From Euzebya rosea (lineage in GTDB: Bacteria > Actinomycetota > Nitriliruptoria > Euzebyales > Euzebyaceae), in contig NZ_PGDQ01000021.1 of the NCBI RefSeq assembly GCF_003073135.1, forward strand, positions 17,859 to 81,858: a stretch of 64,000 nucleotides of DNA, given 5' to 3'. Positions within the stretch are counted from its first letter, which is position 1, and every line of letters starts with the position of its first letter. The notes under the pieces were generated by a model that saw only the letters and a list, made by a program, of their open reading frames with translations, was not told the origin of the DNA and did not search any database. The position numbers and the translations under genes were made by a program. Positions 24,884-33,753 of the stretch are shown here, one piece after another.

Positions 24884-26776
24884 TCAGACGACGGGGTCGC
24901 CGCGAACCCAGGCCTGCACGTCGCGGCTGCCGTACCGCTGGTCGGCGGTGGTGACGACCAGCAGGTCCCCCACCAGCAGGCGGGTGCTGCCGCGCGGGAC
25001 CAGCACACGCTCGCCCCGCACGATCGCCGACACGAGCAGGCCCTCGGGCACGCCGCTGTCGGACAGCAGCCGTCCGGCGACCGAGGAGTCGGCGTCCACG
25101 ACGACCTCGGCGACGTCCACGCCGGCGTCCTCCAGCGGCATGATCTCCACCGAGCCGCTGGGACCGTCCTCCGCCGGCAGGCCCAGCCGACGGATGACCG
25201 GCATCGCGGTCAGGCCCTGCACGAGCGCCGAGGTCAGCACGACGAAGAAGACCACGTCGAAGACGACGGCGGCCTCGGGCAGGCCGCTGGAGAAGGCGAG
25301 GGTGGCCAGGACGATCGGCACGGCCCCCCGCAGGCCCAGCCACGACACGGCGGCCATCTCGCGCAGGGAGAGGTCGAACCAGGTCAGCGACAGCCACACC
25401 GCCAGCGGGCGGGCCACGAACACGAGCACGGCGCTGACGGCCAGCGCCGTCCCGGCCACGCCCGGTAGCTCGCCGGGCGAGACCAGCAGGCCGAGCAGCA
25501 GGAACAGGCCCACCTCGGCGCCCGACGACAGCGCGCCGACGAACAGGCGGACCGAGCGGCGGCGGCGCGGTGCCTCGGCCGCGAGCACGATGCCGGCCAG
25601 GTAGACGGCCAGGAACCCGCTGGCCCCGACGGCCACGGCCGCGCCGTAGGCCAGTCCCGCGACGCCCAGCGCCAGCACGGGATACAGGCCGCCGGTGCCC
25701 AGGTCGACCCGACGCAGCAGCCAGGCACCGGACCAGCCGACGGCGGTCCCGACGGCCAGCGCGCCGATCAGCTGCAGCGCCCCGAAGCCGATCCATGCCG
25801 CGGCGGTCGAGGGCGCGTCCCACGACGACAGCAGGCCGACGGTCAGCAGCACCGCGATCGGGTCGTTGACCCCGGACTCCAGCCGGAGGGCGTCCGCCAC
25901 CCGGTTGGGAACCTTGACGCGGCGGAGCAGCGGCAGGACGGCCGCGGCGTCGGTGGAGGCGACGATGGCGCCCGTCAGCCACGCGAGCCGGCTCGGCGCA
26001 CCCAGCAGCCACATGGTGCCGATGGCGGTGACGCCAGCGGTGACGGCCACGCCGACGGTGCCCAGCGCCAGCCCGGGGATCAGCCCGCGGCGCAGCCGGT
26101 CGGCGTCGGTGCCGAGCCCGCCGTCGAACAGGATGATGACCAGCGCGACGACGCCGATGCTCTGGACCATCCCCGCGTCGGAGACGTTGACCAGCTCGAG
26201 GCCGTCGCTGCCGATGAGCATGCCGAGGCCGAGGAACAGCAGGGCGCCGGGGATGGCCAGGCGGTTGCCGACGCCCGCGACGAGGATGCCGGCGACCAGC
26301 AGCGCCGCGCCCACCAGCAGCGGCCGGTCGATGGCCAACGACACCTCGAGGAGGTGCTCGACCTGGTCGGGCTCGCTGCTGGTGATCACCGCCAGGAGTG
26401 ACCCGACGACCAGCGTGCCGACGACGACCACGGCCGTGGCGGCCAGCACGACGCGCAGGGCACGCAGGCCGTCGTCGTCGGTGCGTCGTTGCAGCAGCGC
26501 GTGGGCGGTGGCGAGGGCGACCAGCCCCAGCAGCACCGAGACGGCAAGCCGCCAGCCCGCGCCGAGGACGGGCCCGGGAGTGGTGGGACCGAGGGCCACA
26601 CCGACCCCCACCACGACCAGTCCGGCCGTGACCATCTTGACCGGGTGGACCGCCTCGCGTGCCGCCCAGGCGAGCTCCTCCAGCAGGAGGCGCCCGAGTC
26701 CCGGACCACCGGGGGGTCCGGTGCTCCCTCCTCGGCGAAGGCCCTGCCGCAGCAGGGTGGCCCAGAACGCATGCAC
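24884..26776 (-). CDS. Cation/proton antiporter of the NhaP2/CvrA type with RCK-C domain
   Basis: A 630-residue potassium/proton or sodium/proton antiporter. After an unusual N-terminal section of about 130 residues with three hydrophobic segments, a standard CPA1 core follows, starting LLVGAALLVAGILVAGVGNR near residue 152, with IVASTDAAAVLPLLRRVKVP near 277 and the catalytic ESGVNDPIAVLL near 302. The C-terminal 85 residues (SSVAGRLLSDSGVPEGLLV ... STRLLVGDLLVVTT) form a TrkA-C ligand-binding domain. It likely handles potassium, pH or turgor. The start at 26776 includes the extra helices; an ATG at residue 48 is an alternative. The gene is divergent from pfkA, 106 bases away. Confidence 0.87.
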   Translation of the reverse strand: MHAFWATLLRQGLRRGGSTGPPGGPGLGRLLLEELAWAAREAVHPVKMVTAGLVVVGVGVALGPTTPGPVLGAGWRLAVSVLLGLVALATAHALLQRRTDDDGLRALRVVLAATAVVVVGTLVVGSLLAVITSSEPDQVEHLLEVSLAIDRPLLVGAALLVAGILVAGVGNRLAIPGALLFLGLGMLIGSDGLELVNVSDAGMVQSIGVVALVIILFDGGLGTDADRLRRGLIPGLALGTVGVAVTAGVTAIGTMWLLGAPSRLAWLTGAIVASTDAAAVLPLLRRVKVPNRVADALRLESGVNDPIAVLLTVGLLSSWDAPSTAAAWIGFGALQLIGALAVGTAVGWSGAWLLRRVDLGTGGLYPVLALGVAGLAYGAAVAVGASGFLAVYLAGIVLAAEAPRRRRSVRLFVGALSSGAEVGLFLLLGLLVSPGELPGVAGTALAVSAVLVFVARPLAVWLSLTWFDLSLREMAAVSWLGLRGAVPIVLATLAFSSGLPEAAVVFDVVFFVVLTSALVQGLTAMPVIRRLGLPAEDGPSGSVEIMPLEDAGVDVAEVVVDADSSVAGRLLSDSGVPEGLLVSAIVRGERVLVPRGSTRLLVGDLLVVTTADQRYGSRDVQAWVRGDPVV

Positions 26777-26866
26777 ACCGACAGCCTAGATGGGCTGCAA
26801 ACGGGCGGCGTGACCGTCTGCTGGCCGTCGGGCGCGGTGTACTACCCCTCCACCCACTCCTCCGTC

Positions 26867-26872
26867 TAGGGT
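26867..26872 (+). promoter_or_regulatory. -10 element of pfkA
   Basis: TAGGGT, ending 10 bases before the pfkA ATG; no ribosome-binding site is present, consistent with a near-leaderless transcript. Confidence 0.4.
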
Positions 26873-26882
26873 TTGTAGTCTC

Positions 26883-27851
26883 ATGAAACGAATCGCCGTA
26901 CTGACGTCCGGGGGCGACGCGCCCGGCATGAACGCTGCTGTCCGTGGCGTCGTCCGAACCGCCGACGCGCTGGGGGTCCAGACCCTCGGGGTCGAGTTCG
27001 GGTACCGGGGCCTGATCAAGGATCGGATGCGCGAGCTGGACGCCCGCGCGGTCTCCGGCATCATCCAGCTGGGCGGCACGATCCTGGGGACCGCCAGGTC
27101 CGAGGAGTTCCGCACCCCGGAGGGCCGCGCCCTCGCGGCGGCCAACCTGAAAGCCCGCGGGGTCGACGGTCTGGTCGTCATCGGCGGTGACGGGTCCTTC
27201 CACGGGGCCCAGGCGCTGAGCGTCGAGCACGGCCTCGCCGTCGTCGGCATCCCCGGCACCATCGACAACGACCTGGGCGGGTCGGACTTCACCCTCGGGT
27301 TCGACACCGCGGTCAACGTGGCCCTGGAGGCCATCGACCGGATCCGCGACACCGCGTCCAGCCACGAGCGGCTGTTCTTCGTGGAGGTCATGGGTCGGCG
27401 TGCCGGGTGGCTGGCCCTCTACGCCGGTCTGGCCGGCGGTGCGTCGGCCGTGCTGGTCCCCGAGCGGCCCACCGACATCGAGGCGGTCCGCGAACGCGTC
27501 CGCGGATCCTTCGAGATGGGCAAGACCTTCTGCATCGTCGTCGTGGCCGAGGGCGACGACGCCGGCGGCGCCTACGGCATCGCCAACGGCGTGGTCGAGG
27601 GCACCTCGCTGGACTCGCGTGTGACGGTCCTCGGCCACGTCCAGCGTGGCGGTCCGCCGACGATGCGCGACCGTGTCCTCGGGGCCCGGCTGGGGCACGC
27701 AGCGGTCAAGGCGCTGCTCGACGGCCAGGACCGGATCATGGTCGGCGAACGCTCCGGCCAGATCATCCGCACGGCCCTGGAGACCGCCTGGACCGACAAC
27801 GACCACGACGCCGGTCCCCTGCTGGAGCTCATCGACCTGCTGGCCCGCTGA
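26883..27851 (+). CDS. pfkA: ATP-dependent 6-phosphofructokinase
   Basis: Commits fructose-6-phosphate to glycolysis. The 322-residue protein has all family motifs: LTSGGDAPGMNAAVRGVVR at residues 7-25, VVIGGDGSFHGAQAL near 99, GIPGTIDNDLGGSDFTLGFD near 121, the substrate-binding VEVMGRRAGWLALYAG near 166 and LGHVQRGGPPTMRDRVLG near 246. The GGDGS form, with Gly after GGD, points to ATP rather than pyrophosphate as phosphoryl donor. Its 3' end overlaps the end of the convergent cyclase gene by 23 bp. Confidence 0.95.
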   Translation: MKRIAVLTSGGDAPGMNAAVRGVVRTADALGVQTLGVEFGYRGLIKDRMRELDARAVSGIIQLGGTILGTARSEEFRTPEGRALAAANLKARGVDGLVVIGGDGSFHGAQALSVEHGLAVVGIPGTIDNDLGGSDFTLGFDTAVNVALEAIDRIRDTASSHERLFFVEVMGRRAGWLALYAGLAGGASAVLVPERPTDIEAVRERVRGSFEMGKTFCIVVVAEGDDAGGAYGIANGVVEGTSLDSRVTVLGHVQRGGPPTMRDRVLGARLGHAAVKALLDGQDRIMVGERSGQIIRTALETAWTDNDHDAGPLLELIDLLAR

Positions 27852-28581
27852 CCGCGACCCGACTGAGGGGTTGTCGGCCGGGCAGCCCCTTGAGGCGCAC
27901 TCGCCCGGCCGGCTGGAAGGCGACCCCGTCGATGTCGCCGCAGTGGTCGACCACCGCGTCGGACACGAGCGTCTCCGCCCCCTTCGCCCGGTCGGCGATA
28001 CGGGCGGCCCGCACGACCTCGGTGCCGTAGAAGTCCCCGCCGCGGCCGATGACCTCACCGCAGTGGACGCCGATACGGGCCGGCAGCGGCACCCCGATGC
28101 GCGGGTTGGCCGCGAGGGCCTCCTGCAGGCCGACCGCCGCTCGGACCCCGGCCGCCGGGGTCCGGAAGACCGCCATGAAGCCGTCCCCGGCCGTCTTGAC
28201 GATCCGGCCGCGGTGCGTGGCCACGACCTCGCTGGAGACGTGCTCGTGGATCCGCAGCACCTCCGCCCAGCGGTCGTCGCCGAGCTCGACGTTCAGGCGG
28301 GTCGACCCCTCGATGTCACAGAACAGCAGGGTCACCACGCCGTCGTCCTCGCGGGCACCGGCGACCTGGACGAGGGTGCGCAGCGCGCCGCCGACGGTGC
28401 CGGCCAGCAGGTCCACCGACCCCGACAGCACCTGGCCGAGCAGCGTGCTCCGGTCGGCGTCGGGTTCCGGTGCCGCGTAGGCCTCGGCGAGGGCGGCCCG
28501 GCGTCGTCGCCGCAGCCGGACGCCGACCGCGACGAGGGTGGCCACGATGGCCACGCCCGCCACCGCGGCCAGCACGTCCAC
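27829..28581 (-). CDS. Membrane-tethered class III adenylate/guanylate cyclase
   Basis: Makes cAMP or cGMP from the nucleoside triphosphate. The 250-residue protein has one N-terminal membrane segment (VDVLAAVAGVAIVATLVAVG) followed by a basic RRRRR patch, a helical linker, and a class III catalytic domain: VTLLFCDIEGSTRLNVELGD near residue 94 (first metal Asp), TAGDGFMAVF near 140 (second Asp), and the transition-state segment GVHCGEVIGRGGDFYGTEVVRAARI near 170. The GTG at 28581 lies 2 bases after the ndh stop, indicating translational coupling to the respiratory dehydrogenase. The tail overlaps pfkA by 23 bp. Confidence 0.85.
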   Translation of the reverse strand: MDVLAAVAGVAIVATLVAVGVRLRRRRRAALAEAYAAPEPDADRSTLLGQVLSGSVDLLAGTVGGALRTLVQVAGAREDDGVVTLLFCDIEGSTRLNVELGDDRWAEVLRIHEHVSSEVVATHRGRIVKTAGDGFMAVFRTPAAGVRAAVGLQEALAANPRIGVPLPARIGVHCGEVIGRGGDFYGTEVVRAARIADRAKGAETLVSDAVVDHCGDIDGVAFQPAGRVRLKGLPGRQPLSRVAVSGPAGR

Positions 28582-28583
28582 GG

Positions 28584-29996
28584 TCAGCCGGCTGCCCGTT
28601 CCGACGCCTGCGAGGACTCCGACCTCTCCGGCACCTCCAGAGCCTCCGGGTCGACCACACCGCGCCCCTCCGGGGCGACCACATCGCGCCCCTCCGGGGC
28701 GACCACACCGCGCCCCTCCGGGGCGACCACATCGCGCCCCTCCGGGGCGACCACCCCGTGGACGACCCTCGCCGCACGGTCCCACGTCAGGTAGTTCCAG
28801 GCCCAGTTGACCAGCACGCTGATGCGGTTGCGGAAGCCGATGAGGAAGTAGATGTGCAGCACCAGCCAGGCCAGCCACGCCAGGGTGCCGCCGAACCGGA
28901 TGCCGCCGGGGACCTGGGCGACGGCCGCACCCCGTCCGATGGTCGCCATCGACCCCTTGTCGGTGTACCTGAAGGCCGGTGGCTTGCGCCCCTCGGCCAC
29001 GGCGCGCATGACCTTGGCGACGTGCCGGCCCTGCTGCATGGCCACGGGCGCGAGCTGCGGCAGCACCTCCCCCTTCTTGTCGGTCGCCGCCGCGAGGTCG
29101 CCGATGACGAAGACGTTGGGACGGTCGGGGATGCGAAGGCTGTCGTCGACCACGATGCGCCCGGCCCGTCCGGTCTCCAGCCCGAGCATCCTCCCCAGCG
29201 GCTCGGCCTCGACCCCGGCCGCCCACACGCAGGTCGCCGCGGCCAGGAACGTGCCGTCGTCCAGCAGGACCCCGTCGTCGGTGACCTCCTCGACCGACCG
29301 CCCCAGGTGCATGGTGACGCCGCGTCGCTCCAGCTGGTCGATGGCGTGCTGGCGCAGCTTGGGGTGGAACGGACCGAGCGGCTCGGGTGCCATCTCCACC
29401 AGCTCGACCTGCGCCCGGGTCAGGTCCAGCTCGGGGAAGTCCGCCCGCATCACGCGGGTGAACAGCTCCGACATGGCGCCGGCCATCTCCACCCCGGTCG
29501 GGCCACCACCGACGACCACGACCGACAGCGCACCCTCGTCGACGAGCTCGGGCCGGACGGCGCAGCGCTCGAACTGCTCGAGCATGTGCTGCCGGATGGC
29601 CATGGCGTCGTTGAGGCTCTTCAGGCCGAACGCGTGCTCGGCGACCCCGGCGATGCCGAAGTCGGCGGTTCGCGCCCCGGCGGCGAGGACGAGGGTGTCG
29701 TAGGGGATGTCGCGTCCGCCGGCGGTGTGCAGCACCCGCGCGTCGAGGTCGGCTCCGGTGATGTCGGCGGCGGTGAACCGCACGCCCGGCTCCTTGCGGA
29801 CGATCCCGCGCACGGCGTAGGCGATGTCGGAGGGTTCGAGGCCCGCGGTCGCCACCTGGTACAGCAGCGGCTGGAACAGGTGGTGATTGCGGCGGTCGAT
29901 GACCTCGACCTCGACGTCGGGGCCGGCGACGGCCCGGGCAGCCGACAGGCCACCGAACCCGGCACCGACGATCACGACACGGCGGGTGACACCCAT
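28584..29996 (-). CDS. ndh: Type II NADH dehydrogenase (NDH-2) with repeat tail
   Basis: Single-subunit, non-proton-pumping NADH:quinone oxidoreductase. The 470-residue protein has an FAD dinucleotide fold VVIVGAGFGGLSAARAVAG at residues 7-25, the NADH fold VVVVGGGPTGVEMAGAMSEL near 162, VFVIGDLAAAT near 300, and a C-terminal hydrophobic anchor TLAWLAWLVLHIYFLIGF near 383. After the anchor comes an odd extension made of four VVAPEGR(D/G) octapeptides plus a VVDPE half-unit, encoded by 24-bp repeats. A GAGGAGG site precedes the ATG at 29996. It is codirectional with ilvE (40-bp gap) and coupled to the cyclase downstream. Confidence 0.93.
   Translation of the reverse strand: MGVTRRVVIVGAGFGGLSAARAVAGPDVEVEVIDRRNHHLFQPLLYQVATAGLEPSDIAYAVRGIVRKEPGVRFTAADITGADLDARVLHTAGGRDIPYDTLVLAAGARTADFGIAGVAEHAFGLKSLNDAMAIRQHMLEQFERCAVRPELVDEGALSVVVVGGGPTGVEMAGAMSELFTRVMRADFPELDLTRAQVELVEMAPEPLGPFHPKLRQHAIDQLERRGVTMHLGRSVEEVTDDGVLLDDGTFLAAATCVWAAGVEAEPLGRMLGLETGRAGRIVVDDSLRIPDRPNVFVIGDLAAATDKKGEVLPQLAPVAMQQGRHVAKVMRAVAEGRKPPAFRYTDKGSMATIGRGAAVAQVPGGIRFGGTLAWLAWLVLHIYFLIGFRNRISVLVNWAWNYLTWDRAARVVHGVVAPEGRDVVAPEGRGVVAPEGRDVVAPEGRGVVDPEALEVPERSESSQASERAAG
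28661..28756. repeat. Four 24-bp tandem repeats in the 3' end of ndh
   Basis: Four near-identical 24-bp units, each containing the palindrome-like GCCCCTCCGGGGC and differing mainly in the last two bases (AC or AT alternating). They encode VVAPEGRG/VVAPEGRD. The alternation means the true period is 48 bp, suggesting duplication of a two-unit block. Confidence 0.85.
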
Positions 29997-30036
29997 CTGA
30001 CGGTTCCTCCTCGTAGCGGCAGGGCCACGGCGGGCC

Positions 30037-30960
30037 TCACCGCTGGCTGACGTAGTCCAGCATGTGGTCGTACTTGGGTTCCCTGCCCCGAACGACGCTG
30101 AAGAACACGTCCTGCAGCTGCTTGGTCATGGGACCGGGCGGTCCGATGACACGGTCGTCGACGGAACGGATGGGCACGATCTCCGCCGCGGTCCCCGTGA
30201 AGAACGCCTCGTCGGCGGTGTAGAGGTCCTGGCGCAGCAGTGGGGTCTGCTCGACCGGGATGTCACGGTCACGGGCGAGGTCGAGGATCGCCGCGCGGGT
30301 GATCCCGGGCAGGACGCCCTCGCTGGTCGGCGGGGTCACGAGCACGCCGTCACGGACGACGAAGACGTTCTCGCCCGACCCCTCGGCGACGCGGCCGTGC
30401 TCGTTGAGCATGATCGCCTCGTCGTAGCCGGCCTTGACGGCCTCCATCTTGGCCAGCGAGCTGTTGACGTAGACACCCGAGGCCTTCGCGCCGGTCGGGA
30501 TGATGTTGGCGCCCATGCGCTGCCACGACGACACCTTGGCGCGGACGCCGTTCTTGACGCCCTCGTCCCCGAGGTAGGTGCCCCACGGCCACACGGCGAT
30601 CATCACCCGCACCTGCGACGGCAAGGGGTTGAGGCCCATCTCGCCGTAGCCGAGGTAGGCCAGCGGGCGGATGTAGTAGCTGTCCTGCCCGTTGACCCGG
30701 CACAGCTCGCGCGACCCCTCGAGGATCTCGTCGGGCGAGTAGGGGATCTGCATGCTCAGCACCTGGGCGGAGCGGTACAGCCGCTCGACGTGGGCCCGGT
30801 GCTGGAAGATCGCCGGGCCTCGGTCGGTGGCGTAGGCCCGCATGCCCTCGAAGACCGCCCAGCCGTAGTGCAGCGACGGGGTCAGCACGTGGATGGTCGC
30901 GTCGTCCCAGTCGACGAGCTCGCCGTCCATCCAGATCTTCGACATCTTCGGTACGGGCAT
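30037..30960 (-). CDS. ilvE: Branched-chain amino acid aminotransferase
   Basis: Transfers the amino group in the last step of valine, leucine and isoleucine synthesis. The 307-residue fold-type IV PLP enzyme begins KIWMDGELVDWDDATIHVLT, has HYGWAVFEGMRAY near residue 31, the PLP lysine in IPTGAKASGVYVNSSLAK near 155, AEGSGENVFVVRDG near 190, and EVLPGITRAAIL-like SEGVLPGITRAAILDLA near 213. The short class (about 307 residues) matches the E. coli-type IlvE. It lies 69 bases downstream of leuB and 40 bases upstream of ndh on the same strand. Confidence 0.94.
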   Translation of the reverse strand: MPVPKMSKIWMDGELVDWDDATIHVLTPSLHYGWAVFEGMRAYATDRGPAIFQHRAHVERLYRSAQVLSMQIPYSPDEILEGSRELCRVNGQDSYYIRPLAYLGYGEMGLNPLPSQVRVMIAVWPWGTYLGDEGVKNGVRAKVSSWQRMGANIIPTGAKASGVYVNSSLAKMEAVKAGYDEAIMLNEHGRVAEGSGENVFVVRDGVLVTPPTSEGVLPGITRAAILDLARDRDIPVEQTPLLRQDLYTADEAFFTGTAAEIVPIRSVDDRVIGPPGPMTKQLQDVFFSVVRGREPKYDHMLDYVSQR

Positions 30961-31029
30961 GGATCCCTCGGTGCTCGGTGGCCTCGGGCCGCATCCTAGT
31001 GCGCCACCGTGGTGGCGCGGGTGGATGGG

Positions 31030-32091
31030 TCAGCCGGCCACGATGCCGGCGATGCGGTCCCCGAGCTCGTCGGTGGACCCGCCCATGTCCGGCCCGCCCA
31101 TGGCCGTCATGGTCGTCAGGACCTCCGCCGCGGCGTCCTCGACCGCGCGGGCGGCATCGGCGTGGCCCAGGTGGTCCAGCGCCATCGACAACGACAGGAC
31201 CGCCGCGACCGGGTTCGCCCAGCCCTTGCCGGCGATGTCGGGTGCCGAGCCGTGGACCGGCTCGAACATCGACGGGTGCTCGCCGCTCGGGTTGAGGTTG
31301 CCGCTGGCGGCCAGGCCCAGCCCACCCTGCACGGCCGCACCGAGGTCGGTGACGATGTCGCCGAACAGGTTGTCGGTCACGACCACGTCGAACCGCTCCG
31401 GGGTGGTGACCATGTACAGGCACATCGCGTCGACGTGCACGTAGTCGCGCTCGACGTCGGGGAAGTCGGCCTCGCCGACCTCGGTGAACGTGCGCATCCA
31501 CAGGTCACCGGCGAAGTTCAGCACGTTGGTCTTGTGCACGAGGGTGAGGTGGTTGCGGCGCTGCTGGGCGCGGGCGAACGCGTCGCGGATGACCCGCTCG
31601 ACCCCGTGACGGGTGTTGAGGGACTCCTGGGTGGCCACCTCGGCCCCGGTGCCGTGGAACAACGAGCCGCCCGCACCCACGTACATGCCCTCGGTGTTCT
31701 CGCGCACGATGACCATGTCGCAGCGGTCCGGGGTCAGCCCGGCGATCGGCGTGGGCACGCCAGCCAGCAGCTTGACGGGACGCAGGTTCACGTACTGGTC
31801 GAAGGCGAACCGCAGCTTCAGCAGCAGGCCGCGCTCGAGCACACCCGGCGGCACGTCGGGGGTCCCGACGGCACCGAGGAGGATCGCGTCGGCCTGGTCG
31901 AGCTCGGCCATGACCGCGTCGGGCAGCACCTCACCGCTGGAGAGGTAGCGGCGCCCGCCGAGGTCGTACTCGGTGCGAGTGGTGGAGAAGCCGAAGCGCT
32001 GCTCGGCGGCGTCGAGGACCTTGAGTGCCTGGGCGGTGACCTCGGGGCCGACCCCGTCGCCGCCGATGATGGCCAGATGGTGTGTCGTCAT
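31030..32091 (-). CDS. leuB: 3-isopropylmalate dehydrogenase
   Basis: Oxidative decarboxylation of 3-isopropylmalate in leucine synthesis; with citramalate synthase present it may also serve the isoleucine route. The 353-residue protein opens [20 protein letters not shown], contains [20 protein letters not shown] near residue 80 and [17 protein letters not shown] near 125, and ends with the metal/NAD loop [20 protein letters not shown] near 275. A TAGGCT -10 lies 9 bases before the ATG. leuB-ilvE-ndh-cyclase read in one direction with short gaps. Confidence 0.93.
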   Translation of the reverse strand: MTTHHLAIIGGDGVGPEVTAQALKVLDAAEQRFGFSTTRTEYDLGGRRYLSSGEVLPDAVMAELDQADAILLGAVGTPDVPPGVLERGLLLKLRFAFDQYVNLRPVKLLAGVPTPIAGLTPDRCDMVIVRENTEGMYVGAGGSLFHGTGAEVATQESLNTRHGVERVIRDAFARAQQRRNHLTLVHKTNVLNFAGDLWMRTFTEVGEADFPDVERDYVHVDAMCLYMVTTPERFDVVVTDNLFGDIVTDLGAAVQGGLGLAASGNLNPSGEHPSMFEPVHGSAPDIAGKGWANPVAAVLSLSMALDHLGHADAARAVEDAAAEVLTTMTAMGGPDMGGSTDELGDRIAGIVAG

Positions 32092-32100
32092 TGGCGACGC

Positions 32101-32106
32101 AGCCTA
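32101..32106 (-). promoter_or_regulatory. -10 element of leuB
   Basis: TAGGCT on the minus strand, 9 bases before the leuB ATG at 32091. Confidence 0.45.
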
Positions 32107-32187
32107 CCGGGCCACGGCCCGAAGCCCAGATCCGGTGGGCCGGCAGCGGGCATGCCGCACCGACCGGATCCGAGCCCCGGGTGGCGG

Positions 32188-33471
32188 TCAGCCGCGCAGG
32201 TTCTGCATGTTGTCGGCGCTGAAGCGCGAGACGCGCAGCGACCGGCCCGGGTCGCTGGACCCGCCCGGCGCGTTGTCCTGCTCGTAGTTGGGGTTGTGCC
32301 AGCCCTTCGCGCCCTGCTGGCGGAAGAACCGCTGGTAGTCGATGTCGCTGCTGGGGTCGCCGAACGGCACCATGTCGTAGCCGTTCCCCTGCCCCTCCGG
32401 CTGGGCGGTCCGGTCGCCGTCCTTGGCGTGGTACAGCGGGATCCGCTTGGTGTTGGCGGCGGTGAAGGCGTGCGGGTCGAAGACCTGCTCGACCCGGTTG
32501 CCGTCCCAGTCGTAGTACCAGCGATGCTGGTGGCGGGCGACGTGGGCCCAGAAGACGTCCAGCTCGATGGGACAGCTCTGGTCGGTCATCGCCAGGTACC
32601 GCTCCATCAGCCTGGTCCCGGACTCGCCGCGGACCAGCTGGGGCGCGGGCAGCGGCGCCCCGGTCAGCCGGTCCTCGGTGACCTCGACCATGGGACCGTC
32701 CTGCAGGAAGGCGTAGGCCGGGCTGTGGTTGTGCGGGTAGATCGCCACGCCGGTGGGCTTGGCCAGTTCGTTGAGGGCCAGCCACTTCTCCGCGGCCAGG
32801 TCCCATGTCTCGACGTTGCGGTTGTTCGCGCTCGTCGGGTCACCACCGGTGCCGGTGTAGGGCATGCCGAGGATGCTGGCGACCTCGAGCTCGAGCATGA
32901 AGCGGTCGTGGTCGCCCTGGGTCATGCCGCCGTTCGGCCCGCCGGGCCACGTGGCGGGGATGAAGCCGTGGCTGCCGATGGCCTCCAGGCCCGTGGCGTC
33001 CAGGAAGCTGCGCAGGGTGCGGGCATGGTCCCTGTACGCCTCGAAGTTGGCGTAGTTGGGGTTGGTGCCGTTGCCGACGTTCGGGGCGGACCCGCCGACG
33101 TTGTTCGGGTGCTGGTTGTAGCCGGCGAACTCGACCTGGCGGAACCCCGCGGCGGCGAGGAACTCGAAGACCTCGAGGAAGCCGCCGGGCAGCGGGACGA
33201 GGGGACCAAGGTCGTTGGGGTCGTCGGGGTAGTCGGGTCCACCGACGTACCCCATGGTCGGATTGGGGTTGTCGTGCACGCCCCACCGACTGATGGCGTC
33301 GCGCTGGGTGTAGAGGATCGTGCCGACCCTGGGTGGCGGGATGAGGCGGCCGTTGCCGCTGCTGGCACGGACCTGTGCGAGGGCGCCCGTCGGGGCGAGG
33401 GCGGCGACCATCAGGCTGCCGGCCCCCAGCCCGAGGAAGCGACGTCGGTCGAGGTGGACGTTGTGGACCAT
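32188..33471 (-). CDS. Tat-exported sugar phosphate isomerase/epimerase-like TIM-barrel protein
   Basis: A 427-residue protein with a twin-arginine signal (HLDRRRFLGLGAGSLMVAAL, residues 6-25) ending TGALAQVR, followed by a xylose-isomerase-like TIM barrel. Barrel landmarks: LEVFEFLAAAGFRQVEFAGY near residue 105, ATGLEAIGSHGFIPA near 160, the metal-site candidates in VAIYPHNHSPAY near 240 and IELDVFWAHVARH near 290, and IPLYHAKDGD near 335. Export by Tat suggests a folded metal-containing enzyme acting outside the cell. The ATG at 33471 has a GAAGGAG site about 9 bases upstream. Substrate unknown. Confidence 0.83.
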   Translation of the reverse strand: MVHNVHLDRRRFLGLGAGSLMVAALAPTGALAQVRASSGNGRLIPPPRVGTILYTQRDAISRWGVHDNPNPTMGYVGGPDYPDDPNDLGPLVPLPGGFLEVFEFLAAAGFRQVEFAGYNQHPNNVGGSAPNVGNGTNPNYANFEAYRDHARTLRSFLDATGLEAIGSHGFIPATWPGGPNGGMTQGDHDRFMLELEVASILGMPYTGTGGDPTSANNRNVETWDLAAEKWLALNELAKPTGVAIYPHNHSPAYAFLQDGPMVEVTEDRLTGAPLPAPQLVRGESGTRLMERYLAMTDQSCPIELDVFWAHVARHQHRWYYDWDGNRVEQVFDPHAFTAANTKRIPLYHAKDGDRTAQPEGQGNGYDMVPFGDPSSDIDYQRFFRQQGAKGWHNPNYEQDNAPGGSSDPGRSLRVSRFSADNMQNLRG

Positions 33472-33625
33472 GGCGGGTTGCTCCTTCGGCTCGAGGGATC
33501 CGCTGTCTCGGCGCACGACGACGAAGGGTCGGGCGACGACCGGCGGGACTGCGTCACGACATCCGTCCCGGGCTCGGCGGAGCCCCGTTCGGCGGTTTCC
33601 CCATTCAACGAATGTCGCTTGCCGC

Positions 33626-33655
33626 AACAATCCACCGTCCGGTTGGTTGTGTCAA
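33626..33655 (-). promoter_or_regulatory. Candidate promoter of the Tat-exported isomerase-like gene
   Basis: On the minus strand, TTGACA (33655-33650) and ATTGTT (33631-33626) with an 18-base spacer, in the AT-richer part of the 282-bp gap between divergent genes. An overlapping CGGTTG/CAACCG inverted repeat surrounds the -35. Confidence 0.35.
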
Positions 33656-33753
33656 CCGTTTGTTCGAATCCATGCCGGTTGGGGGGTGGTCCGTCGGTCC
33701 CCCGCAGGTACAGCGTGGGCTGGCAGGATGGGTCCGGAAAGGAGCCAACCCCC

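Noticed and set aside
28661..28756. Sequencing artefact in the ndh repeats
   Set aside because: All four units keep the reading frame and encode a regular octapeptide, and alternation of the last two bases is ordered.
31009..33753. Very long open frame upstream of the 33754 acetyltransferase
   Set aside because: It is antisense to leuB and the Tat-exported protein; the acetyltransferase has its own AAAGGAG and GTG at 33754.
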